A stretch of DNA of 64,000 nucleotides, from positions 297,230-361,229 of the forward strand of contig CAUYUJ010000337.1 in NCBI GenBank assembly GCA_963575745.1, in the 5' to 3' direction. Position numbers and translations under genes: made by a program. Below are positions 24,301 through 34,419 of the stretch, one piece after another. This stretch comes from Prorocentrum cordatum. Lineage: Eukaryota; Sar; Dinophyceae; Prorocentrales; Prorocentraceae. How positions within the stretch are numbered: position 1 is the first letter of the stretch; each line of letters starts with the position of its first letter. The notes beneath the pieces were generated by a model. That model was not told where the DNA came from. It saw only the letters and a program-made list of their open reading frames with translations, and made no database searches.

Positions 24301-25736
24301 ACGAACATGTCGGTGATGAATGTGGTGGCCTTGGCGTCTGCCGCTGCTCCCTTAAGTTCAGGATGTGTGATAGGACGTAGTTGTTTGATATATTCGTCCT
24401 GGTCCATGATCACATCCCCTTGTTCATTCTTCGTGTAGCGGACGGCGCAGTTGGTGCACGAATGTTTGTTGAGCTTGCATGTACCAAACACCTTCTTGAC
24501 GCGTCGTACATAGTCGTCTACGTTTTTCTCTAGGCCTGTCATATTGATGTCGTCGACGTGTTTTGCTGTTGATAGGTCCTGACTACATTCAAATTCAGGA
24601 TCGTAGCTTGTCGGTGCAAGGCCTATAGCTCGAGTGGTCGTGCGAAGCTTGAGGGAGAACGCTCTTCGGACGTCCTTTGTACAAGTTCCTGGCTTCAGGC
24701 ACCTGAGGCAGCGCCGGCTTTCATGGTAAGAAGAGAAGCCCGGCAGGGTGCGAAGCACCTGGGCACTTCCTGGTGGAAGGGCGAAGCAAATCATGCGAGT
24801 CTCCTCGCCGGTGGCATAAGCAAGTTCCTAATATGTCAGCCCTTTGAGGAACGCTTTGTCGATGTCCATAGATGCTAAGATCCATTCTGGATGGCACGCA
24901 GCTTCACTTGCCAGAAGCCTCTGGGACGGTCGGCGGGCAGTTCCCGAGAAGGTTTCTACGTCGAAAGCCTCCGCGTCCATAAATCCACGGAGGACAAGTC
25001 TAATACGGATGGTTTTAACATTCTCGGTGCCTGCTTTCACAAACTTCCATTCGTATACGTATCTGGATGTCATGATGTTGGAAGCTTGTGACAGGTCGTA
25101 CATCTCAAGGCATCGGTTGTCAAGCCAGATCTTGAATTCGGTGCACAATGCTTCACTAACCTCTTTGGGATGTGCTGCTATGTCGGCTTTGGTGAGTAGG
25201 CCGTCTTCCTTGACTACTACAGCACGTTTAGCAGCCGATGAGACGTATAATCTCATCGTTGCGACCATGTTCGGTTCGAGCTGTGCAAATTGGGTCTGGT
25301 CCAGCATGATGTTTGACATTCCTGGCGTGAAACATAGCTCGACATTTGGGCCATGTTCATCACTCTCAAGCGAATCGCCCTCGTCAGGTGTAGTCGAGCA
25401 TAAAGAGACAAGACAGGGCTCTTGTTGTTCAGGCGCGTTTCCGAGCATCTCCGACATAACGGTATCTTCCTCGTCCACTGATGCTGATACCAAGACACAT
25501 TGGTCGGGCAGCATGGTTGTTGGGGCGCAGTAGAGACAGTCGTCGATAACCGTCGTGGAAGGAAGGCCCATTCGCAACTCATCGTACCACTCCTCCATCA
25601 TCATAGCCTCGATGTCGTGTTCCTTGCTTTCCTCGTAGATTGTAGACAGGCGACCTTCACTCGATGATGAAGCACCTGGGGTGTCTGGAGAAGGCCTGTC
25701 TCCAGGCTGGTCAGGTCCTTCAGACGGTGTGTCCAA
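24300..25736 (-). pseudogene. Copia-type reverse transcriptase with in-frame TAG
   Basis: Fingers and palm motifs: TSRYVYEWKFVK, IRIRLVLRGFMD, ILASMDIDKAFLKGLTY, then after a TAG at 24830-24828 ELAYATGEETRMICFALPPG. The catalytic box is HVDDIN (about 24560-24543) where most copia elements have YVDD; two Asp are retained and His replaces Tyr, as I recall for dinoflagellate relatives. The stop replaces a position that is usually Gln (CAG to TAG is one change). Upstream the frame is an acidic linker with STIYEESKEHDIEAMM. Confidence 0.88.
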
Positions 25737-26114
25737 GTGTTGATACTTGGCAAGGTCGTCATGAAATCCGAGGGAAGGAACTTGTGACGTCAGGCACTGG
25801 ATGAGTCTGGAGTGAGTGCTACCAGTGATTTGAGAGATGTGCAGGCCGGTGCCTACACACTCATAGTAGTGGAAGGCTGAGTTAACATCGCTGTCGTAGT
25901 GGATCAGTGTAGACCCGGCGGTGTGCTTAACTGCAGGTGATTGAGCATGCTCCTGGCCAATCTCACGGCTACTACGCGCTCAACTCGAAAATCGTTTCGC
26001 ACGAGATACTGTAGTGCTAGGTGTACGCGCGGGTGAAACTTGCTGTCGTCGGAAAGATTGAGGTTTCCCTTGTAGTCTGGAATATAGCGAAAGACTTTGG
26101 CAGGTTTCCTTGCA

Positions 26115-27155
26115 CTAATGTGTGCCACATATGTAAGGACGGTTTGCATGGCCATGTTGTCCATGCCAAGTTCCCTGGTGAGAATATAGCGTGTGGCGAG
26201 CTTCAGGATACATTACAATTACCTCACGCGATCCTGCCTTGACGACTACGTGTCCTCGTTCAGGCACGTTACGGATCACATGGAACGGGCCATTCCAGCC
26301 TCCATGGTCGTCCTTAGTGGCCGTGGGTCGGTGATATTCGACCGAGTCCCCAGCTGAGTATAGGCGAGCACCATCTGGGGCCGTCTTAGCCCTGAGGGCG
26401 CGGTTCGTCTTCGCTACCCCCGTGGCTTGAGTTATTGCTTGCAGGCTGACTTCCCTCGCGCGACGTTCACGTTCGTGGCCTGACGTCTCGGGGCCCTTAG
26501 GGAAATTCAAGGGTGTCGAGGTCAGGAAGGAAAGAGGGCTGTCGCCCAGTGTGTGCTTGGTACGGCGATACTCCGTTGTCAAACGTGAAAGCGTTAGTGA
26601 CGAAGATGCCTTCGGCTAATACTCTGGTAAATACAATGGGGATGCTATGTCTGTTCAGCTCTTCCTCGATCATGTGGAAAGTGCCTCTAAGAATGCCATT
26701 ACGTGACTCGATCGAAGTCGCGTGCTGGCCAGGCGCTCGGATTCGCAGTGTCGCACCCTTATTCGCCATCATGGCCTTGGCAGTTTCAATATTGAGGGCG
26801 CCTTCTCCATCTGAGTACAATACTTTGAAGGGTCTATGATGGGCGGCCCAGCAGTAGTGGTTGGCGTCGAGTATGGTGTCACGCTCTCTGTCGGGAATTT
26901 CTTGGCCTGCTGCCAGGCGAATACATCGGTCCATAATGTGGAATATGGTCCGTTCCTGGTAAAACATCAGATCTACTTCGCCTTCGTCGTGCCATTTCCA
27001 GGAAGGCTTACGGAAGGTAGCGTAGAATTACCTGGGCGCTCCCATGCTCGACATTCCCGACAGGTGTCGCAGATTTCATTATCCAAGCCCACCTTCTCTA
27101 GGATCAGCCTCATCCTGGGTTCCTTCGCATGATGCCACCGTAGGTGCAGCTTGCG
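26115..27155 (-). pseudogene. Integrase (zinc-binding, DDE core, C-terminal domain), frame-broken
   Basis: HLRWHHAKEPRM followed by ICDTCREC (about 27155-27060) is the HH-CC zinc-binding domain. After a frame change near 27000 the core begins with GEVDLMFYQER (first Asp), then VLYSDGEGAL (second Asp) and SIESRNGILRG (catalytic Glu). NGVSPYQAHTGRQPSF is the conserved loop after the core. After another frame change near 26510 the C-terminal domain has ARLYSAGDSVEYHRP and WNGPFHVIRN, an SH3-like fold. It would join element cDNA to host DNA. All three acidic residues are kept but the copy is not translatable as one chain. Confidence 0.85.
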
Positions 27156-27292
27156 GGGTTCCTTTGTGACTACATGAGGTTCATAACTACGGAGGTTTTG
27201 CAGACTGCGTTGGATGTCAAATCTCGTCCAGTCAGGCAGTCGTGGAGCCCCCGAGCCGGTCGAGGCAAGAGGTTCCTCGTGGCTCTCCGCAG

Positions 27293-28150
27293 TCAGTCTC
27301 CTTCGTCAACTGCATCTGGTGGTGGAAGTACGCCTTGTAAGCGACCGCGGCGGGCCGCTACCTGTGGTGATTCGCCCGAAGACGCGGGAGGCGCGTTTCC
27401 GCTCGGAGACGCGGAAGGCGTGTTTCCACGCTCGGGCGCGTCTCGCAGTATGTCATAACTGCTAGCGCCAGATGTAGGATCAGCGTTCCCAAAGGCGCGT
27501 GGTCGTGGTGGCCTGGCGTGAGCACCCTGGCGGCCACCCGATGCCGAAGCTTGGCCCTCACCCGGCTTGGGTAAGGGTTTCCACCAAGCTGGTACAATGC
27601 GGCCCTCGGGGCCATGATCATCGGGGAGTTTGAACGGCTCGGCAAAGCGACACTTGCCGGGCCCAGCGTCGAGGTGATTCTTAACACCCTTGCTTCTCGT
27701 AAGACCCCTCTGGCATGCTGGGCATGGCCAGTGCACAGATATGGAGTCATGATATTTACACTGTGTAGGATCTCTGTTGTGGCTAGGATTGTCCTTTCGG
27801 ACGTTGTCGATCCATGCAGGGCATGCGGCCACTTTTGGGATGATACGGTCACCGATGCGTCTCATACCCTCTCCTGGTTCAGCTTGATCAGGGAGGTCGG
27901 CAGGATAAGCATGAGCAATTCGTGCAGGCGCGTCTCCACGCGCATTGTCAATGTCTGTCGCCAGGTAGACGGCTTCCACAAAGGCAGACTGCAGTCGTCG
28001 AGTGTATTTTTGCGCCAGTGAAAGCTCCTTGTTGCACGGCTGTGCATGCACATGCTGACCGTTACACTTGAGTCGCTCAAAGAATTTAAGAATTGCCTCG
28101 TCGTTGCTGGTGATATCTGTCGGCTTCTTGATATATTGACCAGCCGTATC
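27293..28150 (-). pseudogene. Polyprotein segment between methyltransferase-like domain and integrase
   Basis: It continues the 28327-27293 frame: YIKKPTDITSNDEAIL and KCNGQHVHAQP follow the DQC motif, with Cys/His residues that may bind metal. Later WPCPACQRGLTRSKGVKNHL, with a following GKC, has the spacing of a degenerate C2H2 or CCHC finger (about 27735-27650). The end is Pro/Arg-rich and holds the hairpin at 27418. Residue patterns are clear but the function is not. Confidence 0.5.
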
Positions 28151-28666
28151 CTTAAGTCCCGTCGCACATTGGTCGACGCGTGCGGTCGCAATGTGAGGTC
28201 GGTCGGCAAGTTCTTTCCATGGGGCAAGATCATCCACCCATGTCCATGTGGGTTGTTCGCGGATAAACCACCTCCGTGCATTATCTTGTGTGACAGCATT
28301 TTTACCACAGTAAGCTATGTGTGGCAAATATTATTGGTGGTGCTGTTTCCAGGTGTTGTAGTTGGCTCGGTAGTTTTAATAGGATGGTGGTCCTGTAGTG
28401 CGGCAGTTAGGCTGCAGGATGGCGGCTCGTACATAGCATACTGCAAAGTAGTGTTATACAGCTCGCTGCACCGAGGGACCCCCCAGGTCGACACATATGG
28501 TCTTGTCAAAATTGCCTCCTGAGGAGAGACCTCTTGAGAAGGCAAGCTCTGAAATTCCACCCTCACCTCCGCACAGCTCCAACATATCCACGCAATTGTT
28601 GTTGCCATAGCATAGAGTAGCCACTATGCTATATATGTCGGCGTGTGTGTCGGGCATAGAGGTCAT
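28150..28666 (-). pseudogene. Methyltransferase-like domain in the copia-like polyprotein
   Basis: MLELCGGEGGISELAFSRGL (about 28590-28530) resembles the glycine-rich SAM-binding motif I, followed by TICVDLGG as a candidate acidic motif II. In a shifted frame, YEPPSCSLTA (about 28440-28410) resembles the PPC/PxC catalytic-loop motif IV of C5-cytosine methyltransferases. Back in the first frame FIREQP (about 28270-28250) sits where an ENV/ENP motif VI would, and VDQCATGL (about 28178-28155) closes the module. The motif order suits a DNA-methyltransferase-like fold. Activity is not demonstrated and two frame changes break it. Confidence 0.6.
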
Positions 28667-29045
28667 CTTCCTCGTCAGAGCTAGTCAGCTCGACAGGGAC
28701 GTCAGTGCTCCAGGTCGCCATAAGATCCTGTCCGAGCCCTGACAAGTCGTCGCCGCAATCATCATTTCCATCTTCAACGTGCTGTTTGATGCGGCGAGGC
28801 TTGATGCCTGCTTCCTTTTCGGCTTTAAGCCTTTCCTTCTGTTTAATACGCGACTCCGTAGATAAGACTTGCTCGTCATGTTCACCGGTCTGTGTGCCCA
28901 TCGTCGCTGATGAGTGGGTACCTGCAACAATCGCCAGAGTCGGGAGGGGGGAAGGACAGTCATCTATGATGACGCGTCTAGGTTTCTGTGGTGATTGAGC
29001 AGGCTCGTTGCCGAGCATGACCCGTTCCTCAGGCTGCCAGTACAT
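28629..29045 (-). pseudogene. Charged linker upstream of the methyltransferase-like domain
   Basis: A 138-residue open frame with a Lys/Glu-rich helical block (SRIKQKERLKAEKEAG) and an acidic block (DGNDDCGDDLSGLG). This arrangement recurs just before the methyltransferase-like part in related dinoflagellate copia polyproteins as I know them. It contains the LGNEP tetrad encoded by the hairpin at 29003. No catalytic residues seen. Confidence 0.5.
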
Positions 29046-29449
29046 CCGTGTGCTGATGTTGGCAACCCCTGCAGGTAGTGCTGCATGCCAATCATATCAC
29101 GTCGGTTGATCGGCTATCGCAATATCCTGAATAACCGTATTGGTATCCAGGTTAACCGTTGCACGTCGGATAATATCGGACCATTTCGGTCCCCCTTTGT
29201 TGGTCGTCACATAATGATGTATGGTGTGATCCGTACGTGTATAGGTATTTAAGTATACCGGCGCGTTTCCGTGCGTAGTGTTGCCTTTCCCCAGGATCCT
29301 ATCGTTGAGGTGACGAATAAGCGTGATGCGTGTCTGTGCTCTCCCTTCGGCATGTCGTACCGTTTGGCCGTACCAATCCAGAACATGCCGTGGTATCGCC
29401 TGTCTGCACGTACATGCCCATAGCTTAGAGCTAGTCGGTATTGATGTGG

Positions 29450-30480
29450 CTACCTGCAAAGATGTACCACTTGATGTATTGTCTTGCATATAAACCTAAT
29501 ACCGAAATGACACAACCGCATCCGTACACCCGTCACCTTAAGATCCTCCAGAGTATCACGTATTGGAGACAGCTTCCAAACGTATCCTGGGAAACCCAAC
29601 GCTGTGATTCTCATGCGGAGCTTCTTTGCCTTCGTCAGAAGGTTCTGCATGCGCGACCAGTGCTGGGCTACTCTTTTACTTGGGGTCCTTACGTACCAGT
29701 CACCCGGAGTACTGACCCATATTAGAGCGTAGTCCCCACTAATCACCGCAACCAGATACTCTGTGCCCGCAGCTGTCATGAGCTCGTTGTGGGAAATGCG
29801 GTCACAGGTATATCCTCGGGCGCGGAGGTCAGCGCAAGCTTCTCTCGTATCTTCGATGACGAAAGCTCTTTTCTTATGGCAGGTTGCCCCGCTGTCCTTG
29901 TTACCCCCTGGCCTCTCGGCTATCAGGCAAGGCGACGAGGGGGCAGCGTCGCCCTGCCATCTTCAAGATAAAGAAGATGCGCTTGCCACATCTGCCAGCA
30001 TCTGAGCTTCTCTCAAATGCTGGAGCTCTGCGCTGCAGCGCGCGGTGGCCTCAGAGGCGGATTGCTCCGCAAACGTGGCCAGCATGGACGGATTATCCGC
30101 CGGCTGCTTCAGGAGGCCCTTCGACCTTGCGTCGTTGACCGTCTGCAGCTCATGATTCGTGTACCCCATCGCTATCTTCCTGCGTGTCCTCACAGCGTCC
30201 ATGGGTGCAACTCCGCCATGCTGGGCCAGTGTCCCGGCTACGAAGCAATCGAACGTCTCCGAATCGTCGATGCTGTCGCCTCTCATCGTCGCCTCGGCGA
30301 GTATCGCGAGCAGCCCCTGGGGCAGGTTTCCCTGCAATTGTTGGCGCTCTTGCGCGGGGGATGGCTCGCCCGTCAGCACCGTCTGGAACGACGTCGTACT
30401 CGTGCTTGAGGCGGGTTGCCCCGCGGCTCCGAATCGATCACACCTGGTTGACAGATGTCCTGATGGCAACTTAGTTGTAG
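29450..30480 (-). pseudogene. Unrecognised polyprotein module between protease and methyltransferase-like part
   Basis: Two coding-like stretches. 30490-29963 is helical and Ala/Gln-rich (QGNLPQGLLAILAEATM, then VNDARSKGLLKQPAD). About 29890-29490 reads CHKKRAFVIEDTREACADL, VAVISGDYALIWVSTPGDWY and MRITALGFPGYVWK. The second stretch has a compact alpha/beta look, and I recall similar segments upstream of the methyltransferase-like part in other dinoflagellate copia polyproteins. I cannot assign a function. Further coding-like but frame-shifted sequence continues to 29097. Confidence 0.45.
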
Positions 30481-30489
30481 GCATGATCT

Positions 30490-30890
30490 CAGAGCCCTCG
30501 GGAAGTTCCATCTTGACCTGTCCATTTCCAGGGGATATCAGCTTCTCCTGGCCTCGTTCGAGCACAATAATGGTGCGCTTGTCCTGCGTACTGTCGAGGC
30601 CCAGGCTAGCCGGCAGGTCCTTGCCGCAGCCCGACACAATTAGTTTTGTACGACTCGAGCTGGGTCGAGCCCTGGTACTCACAGGCAATGCTGAAAGTGC
30701 CCACGGTATCGGCTGGGGCCGACCCTTCGCCTACCCCGTTTATGTTCAATCGAGAACGGGGTTCAAACGTACAAGGGCGATTATGTGCCTCAGCAGCCTG
30801 GACGAATTTGCGGCTCGTGTTCTCTCCCATTATGTTGATCTTCGAGCCCGCATCTATAAGGATCGAATTCCACCATCCTCCAGAAACGTT
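30490..30890 (-). pseudogene. Retropepsin-like aspartic protease
   Basis: ILIDAGSKINIMG (about 30870-30832) matches the catalytic D-(T/S/A)-G box of retropepsins with the following hydrophobic strand. About 70 residues later FSIACEYQGSTQL appears, and after a one-base frame change near 30650 the segment IVSGCGKDLPASLGL. The length and spacing fit a copia protease, which would cut the polyprotein. Asp-Ala-Gly instead of Asp-Thr/Ser-Gly is tolerated in some families. The frameshift inactivates this copy. Confidence 0.7.
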
Positions 30891-32509
30891 CTGCTCGGCT
30901 GCTTGATGTGCACCGTATCTGATGCGCCGGCTGCGCTGTCTGGCGGGTTTCCCCGCATCTCGGTCGTACCTCCTGGCGGGTTTCCCCGCTTCTCGGTCGC
31001 ACCTCCTGGCGGGTGTCCCCGCGTCGTGCTGGCACTTGGCCTTCCTGCGGCCATGCGTGCCAGGTCGATGCGCTGGAAGTACGACACGTCCTGGGCGTGA
31101 ACGCCCTGTTCCTCCCGCCAATTAACATACTCATCGCGTATGCTGGTAAACTGTTCACGAGTGGTGCGTCGTGTCAGCGTCAGGTATGAATGAAGGGTAA
31201 TGTCTTGTAACCCCTCATTCGTAATGTGATCCCTGTACTGCAGCCACTCGTCGAACTCAGCATTCGTGGCTGAGAGTTCAATGGCCCTGGCTGCTGTTGC
31301 CGCTGTCGCCGCTGAAGAATCTGAGAGGTCAAGCGACTCGCTCTCAGGATTGTCGGCGTCCAGCATGAACGTGGCGTGTGCGTTGTCCATCTGGGCCTGG
31401 AAGTGGCGAACACGCAGCTCACGCAGAGGGTCCAGTGGCAGCTCGGCCCCACCCCTGCCCTGGGGTGACATAGGAGGAGCCGCCTGCCCGATTCCAGGCT
31501 CGCAATGAGTTGGAGGGGTCGGCGCAGGTGGGGCATTGGGCAGGTTTCCCTGCTGAGGCGCTGTCATCGGGATAAAATGGTGGAAGTATCCCGTCTGCAT
31601 CGGCGCCCTCACCTCCTCCGGCGGGTTTCCCTGCGGCTGGGGCAGTGCTGCCTGCCTGTCCAGCATACTGGCCGTCATTGCCTCCGCCATGCTCCTCAAC
31701 TCTCGCGGCTCCCTCGATGCCTGTTCAGGAGCCTGAGTGACGGAGCCGGTCCATGGGAACGACGACGCTATGATGCCTGGCGCTCGGCAGATAGCACATA
31801 CTGGTTGCTGAGGATATCCTTCTCGCTGGTTCGCAACATGGCCCACCACATTCGAGTTCCAGCACTCCTCGTGGGACAGATGGTTGCACCTCAAACGGAA
31901 GATACTCTCCCTCGGCATAACCTCCTCGAAGCATACCGCACAGGTGTCTTCCATCCCAGTATAGATCTCCAAGTCTGCGGCCCTAGGATACACTCGCCTC
32001 TGCCGCTCCAGAACTGTTTCAGAGTCCAGGACGGCAGCTGGAGGATCTCCTGCGGGTGTCTGTGCCTCCGGCGCTGTGGCAGCCACTGCTGGAGCAGCTG
32101 CCACTGTGGAGGCTGCGGGCGACACAGCTGGCGAGATTCCTCGCATGGGTGAGCCCCTGCTCCTCATGACCTCAGGTGCTGCTGCGCGTGCTTGGTCACG
32201 TGCACTCTGCACCGCCTGCCGGCGTCTGAAACACGCCTGTTGAGTGCGGCACGTCTGCCTGATGTAATCTGGCACTCCCCTACAGCCTGATGATATCGAA
32301 TGGGCAGTAGGCTGGACGGCCACATCTGGCATCGTCGGTGCAGGCATGAATGCCATGTGCGGGTGCATGGACTGGTCGCTGCAGCGCACATTCGTGAGGC
32401 TATGAAACTGATCCGCCGTCTCGCGAACAAATCTGTTCGGGACTCTGGACCCGTCTGGGTAGAGTGGCGGATCCATTGGAGCAGATGCCTGCCTCTGGCC
32501 TTGGGGCAT
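30854..32509 (-). pseudogene. RING-H2 finger-containing part of the retroelement polyprotein
   Basis: A 551-residue open frame. The RING lies at 31948-31780: CAVC, then RCNHLSHEEC, then CAIC, giving C-x2-C ... C-x-H-x2-H-x2-C ... C-x2-C, a complete RING-H2 ligand set. Such fingers usually act as E3 ubiquitin ligases by recruiting an E2 enzyme. N-terminal to it the sequence is Ala/Pro-rich. C-terminal to it are a helical, acidic region (about 31420-31080) and an RGHPP / RGNPP triple repeat (31030-30940) encoded by three successive hairpins. The frame is lost just before the protease. RING domains are not a standard copia component, so this is an acquired or lineage-specific module. Confidence 0.75.
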
Positions 32510-33525
32510 GCTCGGATGAGCATTGAAGGCCGGGATAAAGGCTCGTTGCCGAGCAGGGTCGAGTAGATTCGGACCCTCCGGCTACCAAGACCAGGCTGGC
32601 CTCCACCTCTGACCGCTCGGGCGGGGCAGGTTGTGGCTCTGCGCCTGTTGCATCGCGGCCGCCGCCCGTGTGCTGTAGTCATCCGGCACTCCAGTAGCGA
32701 TGTTCGGGTCAGCTAGCGGTCGGTGCTGCGCCGGAGAGCCGGGCAGGTTCCCCCGCAAATTTGATGGCGCGCCCGGTGGCATCATGCCCAAAAGAGCTGT
32801 GCCATGATCAGCTCTGGCCGCAGCAATTCGCTCCATGAGAGTGCCATCCGGGGCAGAACGCCCAGGAGTCCCGAATGGAGACTGCACTGGCGTTGACGCT
32901 ACTGGTGTCATGCCCCTCGGCGTGTGCATGCTATGCGATGGGCTCCCTGGCATCTGCTCGAATCGGGCTGGCTCTCCGAAGATGTGGCCGAATGTTTGCG
33001 GGTCTCCCTGCGGCTCGGGCATATCGCTCCTGTTTCCGTTGACGGGCAGGTTTCCCTGCACAGCCTGGCGGTTGCGTGTCGCCATCGCGGACATAGCCCC
33101 CTGACCTGCGGCCCCGGGGCCCTGTTGGTAAAGTCTGTCCGCCAGCTGTTCCACATGCCCAGGATTCAGAGCGGCCGCAATCTGATCAAGATCTGAAGTG
33201 CTGAGGACCTGCCAAGATATGGCACTAGGCCCTTGGCTTGGAGCACGGCTTGGAGCCGCACTCCCCGCCTCACTCTCGTTGATCATGAGGATATGGTGGG
33301 TCTCGGGCTGGTTTCCCAGCGCTGTTGAGTTGTAGTGGTCTCCCAACTCTCTCTGGCAGCAAGCCGTGGGAGGCTCATCATCACGCCAGAGAGTCATCCT
33401 GTACCCAATACTAGCATTGCCCACCGTTCTCCACTTGCTCGGCGCCGTCATGTCGGCCGTGGAACAGCGTGCACGGCGACTGCCCAAGTTGTGTGGGTTC
33501 CGCCACTGTTTACCTGTGGAGATCT
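32510..33525 (-). pseudogene. Pro/Gln/Ala-rich polyprotein linker after the phosphotransferase domain
   Basis: The minus frame 33625-32582 continues from the Tpt1/KptA-like domain. It becomes a low-complexity linker rich in Pro, Gln, Gly, Ala and Met with no enzyme motif. A TAG at 32584-32582 interrupts it, and the same frame then continues into the RING-containing ORF. It contains hairpin-derived tetrads LGNQP, QGNLP and RGNLP. Confidence 0.55.
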
Positions 33526-33529
33526 CCTC

Positions 33530-34335
33530 CACATGGTTGATGTAGTACGGCTCGATGATGCCGTTGACCCCTTCGGATAGCAAAACACCATTATCGGGCC
33601 AGCTGAACTCGACTCCGTCCTTCAAGGCCTGGCGCCAGTCAATCGAGATGATGATCTCGGAATCAAGGCCCCATCCACTCTGCGCGTCACGACGCTGAAG
33701 CGTTGGAACAAAGTGGATGTGTGAACGACCAATTCATTTCTTCTTGGTGTTGTGCTCTTTGCGGCAGGAGAGGCCAATCCACATGATGCCCTCGAAGGCT
33801 GCCCACCGTGTGCCGTGAATAGCGACATGGGGGTATGGGGCCAATCTCCAGGCAGGGTTGTCGCGCAGTACAATGTACTTGTACAACGACCAAGGAGCCT
33901 TGAGCGTCCACGAGTGCCCCTGCGAAGCACGGATGAACAAGTCGGCGGTGCCAGAATCTCGCATCAAGACCTTGAACTGTAACCGATGCTTCTCCTCTCC
34001 GTCCGACTCGCGGACGTGGACGATCGCCATCATGATTGCAGCCATCTGATCGACCGTCCATCATGATTGCAGCCATCTGATCGACCGTCCTACCGTAGAA
34101 GGTCTCGGCGATGATCTTGGCATCATCGTACTTCGGGTAGCGCCCGTCGTGCCGCGCACCGTCGCTCCAGGGGAACTCGCGTACGAGCTCGTGGAGGTTG
34201 ATCCATCCATCGTGGTCATCGAACGTCCTCAGCCTCCACACTGGATTGTTCGATCTGTCGGGCGCGTGCCTACAGATCTTGCTAAGGCACTTACTGAGCT
34301 GCTTGAGCTTGTAGTTAGTGCTAGGAATGATGTTC
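33530..34335 (-). pseudogene. Tpt1/KptA-like RNA 2'-phosphotransferase domain inside the retroelement polyprotein
   Basis: Tpt1/KptA enzymes transfer a 2'-phosphate from RNA to NAD+. The domain can be followed in order. KQLSKCLSKICRHAPD gives the LSxxxRHxP box, and DDHDGWINLHELV gives the GW winged-helix signature. KHRLQFKVL and FIRASQGHSW follow (family box IRAxQGHS), then YPHVAIHGT, then MWIGLSCR. After a TGA at 33736-33734 in the same frame come GRSHIHF (family RxHVHL), SIDWRQALKDGVEF and DNGVLL. The Arg-His, Arg/His and final Arg signature positions are all present. The domain is split by a 31-bp tandem duplication at 34029-34090, which shifts the frame, and by the TGA. It lies between gag and the RING/protease part. 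Homology is clear from motif order; its role for the element is unknown. Confidence 0.85.
34029..34090. repeat. 31-bp exact tandem duplication disrupting the Tpt1/KptA-like domain
   Basis: The segment beginning ATCATGATTGCAGCCATCTG occurs at 34029-34059 and again, identically, at 34060-34090. Because 31 is not a multiple of 3, the duplication by itself explains the frame change between the N-terminal and C-terminal halves of the phosphotransferase domain. Confidence 0.95.
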
Positions 34336-34419
34336 TTTTGTCGGCAGCTCGCCATAAGTGCCTCATCAACCGAACGTATCGGTGGAAGCTTCCGTAGAGC
34401 ACGTCGATCGTTGATCAAC

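Noticed and set aside
23487-24830. Possible recoding of TAG, because all in-frame stops in the RT-RNase H frame are TAG
   Set aside because: Elsewhere in the same polyprotein TAA (37701) and TGA (33734) interrupt the frame and frameshifts are common, so ordinary decay is enough.
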